Assembly: GCF_000321225.1 (NCBI RefSeq)
Contig: NW_004450465.1
Coordinates: 874,137-938,136 of the forward strand
Origin: Odobenus rosmarus divergens
Lineage: Eukaryota; Chordata; Mammalia; Carnivora; Odobenidae
Length of the DNA stretch: 64,000 nt
Reading direction: 5' to 3'
Of this stretch, positions 55,321-64,000 are shown piece by piece. Made by a program: the position numbers and the translations under genes. The stretch's first letter is position 1, and the number at the start of each line of letters is the position of its first letter. The notes beneath the pieces are model-generated. The model saw only the letters and a list, made by a program, of their open reading frames with translations. It searched no databases and was not told the origin of the DNA.

Positions 55321-56450
55321 ACTGCTCATTTCTAGGGCTTGCAGCATACATGCTACTCACTACTGTAGTAGACAGTCTGCATGATCCCAGCCTCCTTCGA
55401 CATTTCCTGCTAGAGGTCTCTGTCCTACCAGAGGCAGCACATAGCATGGTGCCTGGCACACAGAGGAGGGCGAAGCTTGGGTTGCTCTTTCCTTCTAGCT
55501 TTTGCTGTCACTAAATCATCCTCATACTGACTTACCCTGTCCCTCTTGTCTTGTCACATTGTTTACCTTTTCTAGGTGCTGGGAAGGGTGCTGGGAGGCC
55601 TGGAGGTAATATTTAGTGCAGTGTTGGGTGACATCCCCAAAATGGCTCATCTGGCCAGAACTAAAACTAGATCCCTGCTCTATAGAGTCTTTACCAAGCC
55701 CATTTGTGGCTTATCCAGAGGGTGACTTCGGACCAGCTAGACTAAAGACAAAGGCTTAGTATAACTGATGGACAGTACTCTTGTCCAGAAAAGGCACAGA
55801 GCTTTCTATCAGAAGAACACCGGAAAGCTAACTGTGAGAGTTAGCTTCCTATCCCAGAAATGCTGTACCGCTCAGGTCAGGGATCCACTTTCTTGTCTCT
55901 TAGAAATACCTACAATGGTGGTTAAAATAAATCTCGTATCTATACTAGTGTGGTGGTTCTTAGTCAGGAAGCGTATCAGAATGACATATGTGAGGAGATT
56001 TCTCAAAATATTTTTCTGCTCCAAGAGTCTAGCATAAACGCACATCCCAGAGCCAGAGATATGTGTACATTTAGACGCTGACACTGTCTCTGCTTCCAGA
56101 CCCCGCTACTACCTTCCCAGTCAAGAACCACCATCGTGGTGGCATCCAAATGAGTAGCTCTGACATGAAAGTTTAGAAAAAATAATCCAACTTCTAATGA
56201 AGGCCCTTCTCTCTGCTCCTTGATTCTCAGCTCTTTCAAAACAGCTTCTCTTTTCAGTTGACACATAAAGGCTCCGACCTGACTTTCTTTTCCTCAGGAG
56301 CCTTCATGATCTTCCCCGGCGTCTGCTCCTGCTCCTTCTTCCTGTACCTCAGATGTGGCCTACGACACCGAGCACTAGCTAAGTACATACAGCAAGTCAA
56401 AGGATGGGGCACAAATTGACCAGAGGTCTTCCATTTCTTATCAATTTACC
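55321..56450. other. Mostly unassigned; MER5A scrap
   Basis: 55955-56015 ('gtggtggttcttagtcaggaa', 'gtatcagaatgacatatgtg') resembles the start of MER5A. The rest holds 60-89-codon frames and no clear repeat. Confidence 0.4.
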
Positions 56451-56559
56451 CCATAACATTGTCTTTCTCTGTAGAGGTTACACTTTTATGCGCATAAATG
56501 AGAATTAGAACATCTCTGCCCTGTTCCTCTTGGTGGTGTAGCGGCACGATGATGCATGT

Positions 56560-56930
56560 TGCCACCCATTTCACTGGAAGATTTGCCATAAATTTGCTTT
56601 TAAAAGACATTCTCTTACAGGACTGTCAATGGCCCTTGCATTAAAAATGAGAAAAATATGGAAACATGCATTAAAATATTCAGAAATAAATGGCTTCTTT
56701 ATTACATAAAAGCTCTCATGTGTCTCAAAGGTACTGAGAATAGAATAATTTATCGTAAATGAGATGATTATTGCCGGGAAAAGGTCTATTTTAATGCCAG
56801 TTTTCTTGGGGATTAAACCAAACCCTAACGGTCCACTGGGGGTGTTCATAAATGTGTAAGTCAAACGCTTAAAAGCTTTAAGTGGGAAATACATGCTGAT
56901 GTAGCATCTTTGGGAAGACAGAACACATTC
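56560..56930. other. AT-rich unique block, possible conserved non-coding element
   Basis: 370 bp of AT-rich non-repeat-looking sequence with a 107-codon minus frame (56571-56894, Ile/Phe/Tyr-rich, no domain). The combination of unique sequence, no transposon words and homeodomain-like AT motifs (ttattacataaaa, gaataatttatcg) suggests regulatory DNA, but this is only inference. Confidence 0.25.
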
Positions 56931-57283
56931 TGTTTGTTCTTATCTCTGGGGGAGTCAGCGCCCGTGTCCAGAAACAAAATGAAGAGAATGACTCCTCTGA
57001 AACCCAGATGAAAATCCGCTGTGCTTTGGGGTTTGAATTGCGACGTTGGAACCTCAGCCTCTCAGCCCCCAGGGTCCCCAGCAGCTGGGCAGCGGCCAGA
57101 AGCAGAGATACGCTCGGCAAAACAAATGCGGTCTTGAGAAAATGTTATCCTGTTGTCCTTTTGGGCACATATTTCGCAAGAAGATAAGTGGAGACTCGAA
57201 AGGAAGCAAACTACAGATCTAGAGTTAAGAAAAAGAGTGAATTGTATTTTCTGATAGAGCCAGAAAATAGGGTGTGGCTATTG

Positions 57284-57408
57284 CACCACGGATGTACGGC
57301 TTTATCCGCACCGCCAACGTAGGGCTTTATCCACACCACGGACGTACGGCTTTATCTGCACCACGGATATACGGCTTTATCCGCATCTCGGATGTACGGC
57401 TTTCAGAG
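57284..57408 (+). repeat. 25-bp x 5 CpG-rich minisatellite
   Basis: Five head-to-tail units of exactly 25 bp starting at 57284, 57309, 57334, 57359 and 57384. Consensus begins caccacggatgtacggcttt. Unit 2 has the most changes and unit 5 loses its last bases. Each unit has several CpG sites (cgg, cgt, cgg). The 71-codon frame at 57274-57489 runs through it, but 25 is not a multiple of 3, so no peptide repeat arises. Confidence 0.95.
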
Positions 57409-57499
57409 ACTCAGAACATGATCAAATGCATTTCTCACAAAAACTATATTCGATTAATATTATGTGTATTAGCATATTACTTATATTGAGTGAATCTTT

Positions 57500-57705
57500 T
57501 TAAAAAAATTTTTTTTTAAGATTTTATTTATTTTTCAACAGAGAGAGAGAGACAGCGAGAGAGGGAGCACAAGCAGGGGGAGTGGGAGAGGGAGAAGCAG
57601 GCTTCCCACTGAGCGGGGAGTCGGATGCAGGGCTCCATCCCAGGACTCTGGGATCATGACCTGAGCTGAAGGCAGACGCTTAATGACTGAGCCACCCAGG
57701 CGCCC
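57500..57705 (-). mobile_element. CAN-SINE, minus
   Basis: 'aagattttatttatttttca', purine tract, 'gagaagcaggcttcccactg', 'gggatcatgacctgagctg', 'gactgagccacccaggcgcc'. Duplication 'tatattgagtgaatctt' at 57483-57499 and 57706-57722. Confidence 0.97.
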
Positions 57706-57722
57706 TATATTGAGTGAATCTT

Positions 57723-58377
57723 AATTTGATCCTTCTGTGTTGAACCAGGGTCTTCTTTATAAATATTAATTATCACTGTACAGTAACTGAGCAGAGGCCT
57801 AGAGATTAGAATGCCATGTAAGTCACCTTTTCAGGGACAGTTTTAATGGTCTTGGAGGGGAGAAAACCAACCTTACGCATGAAGCCAGAGTGTCTAATGA
57901 CTTGGGCAAGGGAAGAGAAAAGTAATGGGCATTCATTTTGTTACCAGCATAACTGCCATGGAGACTGGCATGCTGCTGATTATATTTCATATTCCCTATA
58001 CTATAAAGGCTTTATTACATGACCTAGCATGTGATAACAGATAAAAGGAACCCCTTAAGTAGCTCTCCTAACCTTCCCACTGTCATTTCCTTACCAGTAC
58101 CCTTTATCCCATGTTCTCCTGCAACTTCATTTCTAGTTGCCGGAGGACACTGCATTCAGTACATTGCCTCCCCTCTGGAAGGATCCATGGAGCTGAGTAC
58201 TAACATCATCGTGACTGTCTTGTTTGGAGGGACGGAGGGGAGGGCGTGGGCAGCCAGGGTCCTGGACCGGAAAGAGGAACTGGCAAGGAAGAAGTCTGGC
58301 TTAAGGACAGGCCCCCCAGGACTGATGCCTTGGCAGTCTATTTAAAGTCCTTGGACGTCTGCACTGGGGTTGTAACA
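57723..58377. other. No gene recognised
   Basis: A 104-codon frame (58031-58345) has no domain. No clear repeat. Confidence 0.4.
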
Positions 58378-58595
58378 AGAGCCAACATTTATTAAGTATT
58401 TTGTGTGTGCCAGAACCTGAGTATTATCTCCTTCAATCCTAACACAACCCTGTGAAGTAGGCACTGTTATCTCTGTGTTAAACATGAGGGCTAAGGCTCA
58501 ACAAGATTAGGTAAATCCCAAGTCCACCCATCAGCTAAGTGGCTGATCCAAGTTGTGTGCCATCTCAGAGCCTGAGCTCAGACCACTCTGCCCCA
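58378..58595 (-). mobile_element. MIR, near full length, minus
   Basis: 'gagccaacatttattaagtat', 'caatcctaacacaaccctg', 'tgaagtaggcactgttatct', 'ggctaaggctcaacaagatt', 'cagagcctgagctcagacc'. Complement of MIR. Confidence 0.85.
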
Positions 58596-58734
58596 CCCCA
58601 CCCCACTATTACACATTACTTGCTTCTTGATCTTTACCCTTTTTCTCTCCCTCCTTTTTAAGATGATGAAGACTTCAGAAAACGTGTTCATATTGTTTCT
58701 ATTCTTTGTAAGCTTAAAGAGCAACATGGCGGTT

Positions 58735-58862
58735 TCTGGACTAAGACTCACAGGGTCCAAATTCTTACCTTTGTGCAGCTACCAACTCACTGTGTCATAG
58801 TGACACCTGACCATTGGGCCTCAGTTTACCCATCTGTAAAATGAGGCAGTTGGACTAGATGG
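58735..58862 (+). mobile_element. MIR fragment
   Basis: 'ctaccaactcactgtgtcat', 'gggcctcagtttacccatct', 'gtaaaatgaggcagttggac'. Sense MIR. Confidence 0.8.
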
Positions 58863-60449
58863 TATCTGAGCATGATTTGGCCTCTGATTTTGGGTGCCTC
58901 ACCAGGGTCTAAGGGGCTGTTGGCCATGACTCACCTGGACCATCCCCACCTGAGATCTGAGTGCCACAGGAGGACAGCGCCCCTGCTGACAGTGACTGGA
59001 CCTCCCAGCCCAGACCCCAACACCCATTATCCGAATTATTAAGTGACAATAATTGCAACAGTAACATAAAACCTGTAGCAGAAATTCAATGATACAGAAA
59101 ACATGGTGGGTAAACCCAAGCCTACCCATTTGTGGAGGGCGAGTCACCTCACGAACTTCTTTAGGTCCAACCTTGCCTTCCTAAGGCAGACCCTGAACTG
59201 CTGCCTTGCTCCAAGCTCCAGCCAGCAAAATAAAGCTGAGAACAGGGTTTCTGTTCTGGTCTAAGAACATGCCCAGGATTCTGGGCTGTAGAGCTGACTT
59301 GCATATTTGCCACATGCATTTGCAGAGTAGCTTTTGTTAAGTGGTTCCAAGTCCAGTTTGTAAAATAAGAGACTGCCTCGAATCAATGCAGATAGGGCGA
59401 CTGCGTTCCCATCCAGAGCATCCCACCCAGAGGAAGCGTGTTTTTAAACCAGTGAAGGCGAATCCTTCCCACTTTAGGAGAGAGAAAACATAATCAGGCA
59501 AATTCACCATGGTGAGAAGCCTGCCTTTCCTTGCCTTTAATGGGGCCAGAGTACTTTGGACAGGAAAAGTGCCAAATGGTATGTAATTTTTAAAATCATG
59601 TAGGTGTTTAATAATTAATGCTTATTTTCCTTCCATTCTGCCCCACACCCTCCACATCTTCCCCCACTCAAGTACGGATCTTTGATACCCTCTCAGGAAT
59701 TAGGATATCTTTAGCTGTTTACAGAACCAGAGGTTAAGTCTAGTTAAGAAGAGGTTTGGGGAGAAAATTACCATAAAAAAACAGAAATATGGTTTGCCTT
59801 GGGGCTGCAATTTGAGGCTCAGTCTGACCCTCAGAGGGTCATTTGGTAAAAGCTTTATGGTGGACGCCCGGATGGGAATGGGGGCAGTTGGCTATTATTT
59901 GCAAAGCAGGCATAAGTGAAAGCATGTGGTTACTGACACCTGGCCTCCTCTCTGGAAGGGATCTGCTGTGCTTTCGAGATAAGATAAAACTCTAATGCAA
60001 ATACTGATTTAGTTTCTCCTTTTTGTGCTGACCTGCCTGTTGTGTTATCTCATTTTTGTAGGCTTGACCTCGGTACAGTTGGAGATTTTCGAGGTGGGTA
60101 GTTGTTGCATCTTTGTGCCTGGTGGGTCTTTGTGCATGAAATGGAGGTTGCCCGACCCTTGCTTCTCCTCCCCTTCTCTATGCCCTACCTGCTCTCAGGA
60201 GCCTGCCTGATTTGGAGGCAAAATACGCCATCATTGCAATAAGCCATTATTCAACGCGGATTGAATGACCAGTCACCACGGAGTGAGCTGGCATCAGCTT
60301 TGTATTGCTAATCATGGCTAATCATGAAGGAGCAGATGGGGACTGTGCAGGGGAGGGAGTGTTTACAGCAACACAGATTTGGAGCTCCTCCTGGGTGAAG
60401 GGGGAGGCGGGGAGGACTGGGCAGTGACAGCTGCCGAAGTGGTCCATCT
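58863..60449. other. No gene or clear repeat seen
   Basis: Mixed unique sequence with frames of at most 82 codons. Confidence 0.4.
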
Positions 60450-60600
60450 GGGTCAGTGGCTCTTGACCTCCTCGGAGTGCAAAAGAGTCATCTGCTCTGC
60501 TTGTGAAGACATGCAGATTTCTGGGCCCCCGGCTCCAGAAATTTTGATTCTGTCCATATGGGAGGGTCTCAAGATTATTCTCCGGCAGGCAGCCCGGGGT
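60450..60600 (+). mobile_element. MER5A-like hAT fragment
   Basis: 'gtcagtggctcttgacctcc', 'gaagacatgcagatttctgg', 'ggctccagaaattttgattc', 'ggagggtctcaagattattc'. MER5A order. The 119-codon frame (60379-60738) crosses it and is spurious. Confidence 0.55.
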
Positions 60601-60814
60601 CAGGAACACTTCGAAGGGCAACAGGCTAACTGCCAAGGGGGAAGGGTCCAGGAGGAAGAAAAAGAAAAGAACGTAGGAAGTAAACAGATACCTGAAGGCA
60701 GCAAAAAATCAGGTCTTTGGAGTCAAACTTCGCTCTAATCTCTGCAATGTTAATCTTTATGAGCATTCTTCCTTCCTGTTAAAACAAGGGGAAATAACAG
60801 TAGTGATAATTGGT

Positions 60815-61010
60815 AATATGCAGTGAGTTCTTAACTTCCCGCGGGGCTATGTGTTCTAGTGGGCTGCCTGATTTAAATCTCACGATAACGCTCTAAGGAG
60901 GGCATGTCGGTATCTTCCTTTTACACGTGGAGAGACTGAGGCACAGACCGAGCATATAACCTGCCCTGCTAAGAAGTGCTGGAGCTGGGATTTGCACCCA
61001 GGAAGCCGGA
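60815..61010 (-). mobile_element. MIR fragment, minus
   Basis: 'atttaaatctcacgataacg', 'ctctaaggagggcatgtcgg', 'gagagactgaggcacagacc', 'gctgggatttgcacccagg'. Complement of MIR. Confidence 0.8.
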
Positions 61011-61189
61011 GCTGGGGGAATGCAGTGAGAAAATGTAGAATATCCAGCCCCTGCCTGACACAGAGGGGCTCAGAATTTGTTTCCTTCCTTCACGGTGTTG
61101 CTGAACATGGCGGTCAGCTGACCTGACTTTTCTCCAGCTGCCTGCTCTCCATCACTGCTAGACGCCTGGCATGGGGGGTGGGGTGGGGA

Positions 61190-61350
61190 GAAAAGCGCTG
61201 GATCTGAAGACCTTCTCTGAGTTTCTGTTTCTTCATCCCTAAAATGAGGGCCGCAATCCCCTTAAGTCATGGGGTGCCACAATCAAATGAGACAATGCCG
61301 GTGAAAACAGTTTTGTAAACTCTAACATCCTGTACAAATATCCAGAGCTA
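61190..61350 (+). mobile_element. MIR fragment, diverged
   Basis: 'tctgagtttctgtttcttca', 'tccctaaaatgagggccgc', 'tcaaatgagacaatgccgg'. Sense MIR. Confidence 0.65.
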
Positions 61351-61618
61351 TTAAGAAGACATATATAGCTCCGGTCATGACCCAGAGTAGCGGATACCAC
61401 TCAGACACCAATCTCCTCCCTTCTAGCTGCTCTTGGGTAAAATAAAAATGTGTCTTCATGTGTTTTCAGATAGTGGTATAGTCCTCCTTTCCTAATGAGG
61501 CGTCATTCTCTTGTGGGTGGAGAAGGGGAGAGATCAGGTGCAAGTGTTGAGGCTGCTCCTTAGGGACAGGGTGAAGACTTCATCCCATGGAGGTGAGGAG
61601 GATGGCCAGTGTGCAGGG

Positions 61619-61645
61619 CATTCCATGACATTCCAGAACATTCCA
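61619..61645 (+). promoter_or_regulatory. Three CATTCCA motifs in 10-bp phase
   Basis: CATTCCA at 61619, 61629 and 61639, an exact 10-bp period. CATTCC is the core of the TEAD (M-CAT) site. The same words are typical of (CATTC)n satellite seeds, so a small tandem repeat is the other explanation. No gene nearby is known. Confidence 0.3.
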
Positions 61646-62015
61646 TGTACTCCGATAAGGGGTGAGGGGAGTCCATCCCACAGGCAAAGACTTGAGATCT
61701 CCAAGGAGAGACCAGCCCCTTATTCCTGGCCCTTGCCGTGGTAAACAGTCTAACCTGCAAAGCTGATGAACCCTTGTGGTCTTTAAAAATTTTGTAACAT
61801 CTTTGACTCAGATATATTTAGTGTCTTGTACCTGCTGTTGGAGGTTTTGCTGAGTTAGGATTGTATCAAGGTGCTGTTCAAGTGAGAACCTCCTTTTGGG
61901 GAGAGCCAACCCAAACTCACAGATAGGAACATGGCAAGAGCCACAGTTTTCTAGACTAGATAATAAAAGCAAACCGGAAAAATGATTACTTTGAGTTGCT
62001 GTCTGCCTCTTCTAG

Positions 62016-62267
62016 GAGTCTCCTCATGATGGCTCTTAGAAAAACTTCAGAGCCACCAAAGAGAAATAATGATCATTTTGCCCATAATGAGAGCTTGCAA
62101 ACAAAATCTTGTGGCAAATCAACACCATCCTCCCACATAAATCTATATACTTCCTCCTGGAATAAAGAGGACAGTTTTTCCCTGGGAAAAGTAGACAGTA
62201 GATCTGGGAAGAGCCCAGTTAAAATAAAAATAAATAGAAAAAAATCGTTCCCACTTTTTGGCAATAG
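62016..62267 (+). other. Candidate coding exon, 252 bp, unidentified
   Basis: The pyrimidine-rich run ending tctgcctcttctag (acceptor AG at 62014-62015) is followed by 252 bp without a stop in one frame, then ag|gtagag (donor GT at 62268). 252 is a multiple of 3 and the frame enters and leaves at the same codon position, so the exon could be included or skipped without a shift. The frame is open from 61960. The predicted peptide is hydrophilic and Ser/Lys/Asn-rich, with a basic run near its end and no known fold. It resembles a disordered region of a larger protein. No transposon words were seen. The gene is unknown, and a chance ORF remains possible. Confidence 0.4.
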
Positions 62268-62279
62268 GTAGAGCTCACT

Positions 62280-62305
62280 ATTTTGTTTTGTTTTGTTTTG
62301 TTTTA
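62280..62305 (+). repeat. (TTTTG)n microsatellite
   Basis: About five ttttg units directly after the candidate exon's donor region. Confidence 0.9.
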
Positions 62306-62819
62306 TCTGTATCTCATCAGATAAGGACCTCTTAGTTAGGTCTACTCTTGAAGGCACACCAGTTTGGAGAGGGAAGGAATAGAATTCATTTTTACAGAAT
62401 TCAATTCCTTTCCATTTGATTCTATTCCCTCCAGTAGGATTTGATAAACATTGAGGAACTGCTGTAGGTCAGCAGACTGTGTAGGTCCTGGGAGACAGAA
62501 ATGCAAGATATGGGCTTATATTTCTGTTCTTTTGAATCCAGAATGGAAATGGGCATCCCTTTTCCATTAAAAGGCCACAAGGGCAGTCTTTGGGGGGCAG
62601 GGTGGGATCAGAGAAGACAAAAAGGTCAGAAAGAACCAAGATTTAAAATTGGCTTCTACTTTGGTGGTGAGGCAGAAGGAACTAAGCTAAGGGAAGACTT
62701 CCCTCCAAGCAGACCATCTGGATGCACTCCATGTGTGTTGTCCTATCACAGAGACAATAGGACCGGAGAGTGCTTTCACATACACTGCTTCACTTCATCC
62801 TTAAAACAAGCCGACTTAT
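62306..62819. other. No gene recognised
   Basis: A 123-codon frame (62501-62872) reads into the CAN-SINE and has no domain. Confidence 0.4.
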
Positions 62820-63007
62820 GTGTGCCTGGGTGGCTCAGTTGGTTGGGCGACTGCCTTCGGCTCAGGTCATGATCCTGGAGTCCCAGGATCGAGTCCCGCA
62901 TTGGGCTCCCTGCTGAGCAGGGAGTCTGCTTCTCCCTCTGCCCCTCCCCCCCTCAGGCTCTCTCTGTCTCATTCTCTCTCTCAAATAAATAAAATATTAA
63001 AAAAAAA
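62820..63007 (+). mobile_element. CAN-SINE, sense
   Basis: 'tgtgcctgggtggctcagtt', 'gatcctggagtcccaggatc', CT-rich region, 'caaataaataaaatattaaa', poly(A). Duplication 'aaaacaagcc[g/a]acttat' at 62803-62819 and 63008-63024. Confidence 0.97.
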
Positions 63008-63024
63008 AAAACAAGCCAACTTAT

Positions 63025-64000
63025 TACCTTGACTTTACAGATGAAAACACTAAAGTTCGGTCATGACCTGCTCAGGTTTTGAAGATGCGACACTGAACCC
63101 TTATCCCCTGTCCCTCAATCTGTCTTTCTGCACCCCCCTCCACCGCAGCTCTGCAGACACGTTGCATTCATAGGACATCTTACCCCACTAAGAGTATTTT
63201 AAGTTCTGTCGTCCTATATGCACTTCATTTATATTTCACTTCAATCCCCTACCTGGGATAAATAGTCTTCAAGAACTGTGATTTCTATTGTTGTTTTGTT
63301 ACTACTTAGGAGTCTAAGACAAAGCCTTAGTTTTCTCGACTTTAAATGTTGGGTCTGGACTAGGAAACGTCTAGCATTGCTTTACTTTCAGGCTTCTGTG
63401 ATTCTGAAATCTGTTGCTTTATTAGTTCACACTCCATTTCTTTTTTTGTTTGTTTTTTGTTTTGGGGGATTTTTTTAGTCTTCACAAAAATCTCGTATTG
63501 AGAAATACGTTCATGCCAAATTCATTACAGCTTGAAAGCTCTTTGGAGGCAGAAGATGAACTTTGATATTTTTGCAAATGTAAAAATTCTTTCAGCCATG
63601 CCAAATTAACTCAAAACATCTGAATGGTTTGCCTCCAGGTATCATAAAACTTTCTCTTTTAGACTTGGAATTCTATTTCAGAAAACTTCTATTTTCATAG
63701 ATGTTGTATGTAGTAGAAGCCTGAAAAGCTGCAGAGAACTCTGGTGGAATGATATTTGCTGTGTGGGCTGAGAGCCAACTATTGTTCTTGCTGATTCTCA
63801 ATAGAGAAGGGAGAAGTATTTACTAACTATCCCCGGAATCTCTCAATTAGCTTGGAATTTAAGGGATTTTCCTGATATGTTGTGTGGAGGTCATTTAATT
63901 CAGAGGGGCCCAGGTGAAAAATTCTTAACCCTACAGTGGAAGATAGGCTGGCTTAGGAGGCCCGTTTGGGATGGGAATCCCACCTCGTTTTAATCAACCA
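63025..64000. other. No gene or clear repeat seen
   Basis: AT-moderate sequence to the window end with a T/G-rich run at about 63438-63470. Only a 66-codon frame. Confidence 0.4.

Noticed and set aside
1..64000. CRISPR array, operon or prophage
   Set aside because: The repeats are mammalian SINE/LINE families. No evenly spaced spacers, ribosome-binding sites or dense gene runs exist.

Overview
This window reads as a gene-poor stretch of a carnivoran mammal nuclear genome, most likely a caniform and probably an arctoid (bear, seal or mustelid). The main evidence is about 18 copies of the tRNA-Lys-derived CAN-SINE, in both orientations, most with clear target-site duplications. Two 3' ends of the carnivore L1 lineage (16986-17274 and 35001-35152) agree with this. 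There is no sign of bacterial, viral or organellar gene organisation. The species call is inference from repeat content.

Nearly everything recognisable is transposon-derived. Old layers include L2 (2585-3060, 7485-8010, 16085-16795, 17625-18060), many MIR copies, ancient L1 pieces (190-1110, 16800-17600, 18925-19300, 28900-30450, 33260-34800, 50795-51960), hAT-Charlie elements (MER3-like at 24128-24533, MER5A-like at several places) and one MaLR-type LTR (45884-46246). Younger CAN-SINEs and carnivore L1 tails are inserted into these, sometimes nested. No complete protein-coding gene, rRNA or functional tRNA was recognised. Most open reading frames are short and lie in repeats.

Three places could be pieces of genes. 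One is a 252-bp in-frame candidate exon at 62016-62267 (+). Another is an 85-bp interval with strong splice sites at 36067-36151 (+). The third is a minus-strand block at 41254-42210 with an 80-codon frame, a long AT-rich 3'UTR-like stretch, AATAAA and an A-rich tail, which looks like a processed pseudogene or a terminal exon. None could be assigned to a named gene by eye, so the window is probably intergenic or a large intron.

The most striking structural feature is a 2,654-bp head-to-tail duplication (unit 12275-14928). Its second copy survives only as its first 80 bp (14929-15008) and last 181 bp (15059-15239) on either side of a 50-N gap. Other unusual sequence includes a CpG-rich 25-bp x 5 minisatellite (57284-57408), a 150-bp TTTC microsatellite inside a MER5A-like element (31215-31371), and three CATTCCA motifs at an exact 10-bp period (61619-61645).
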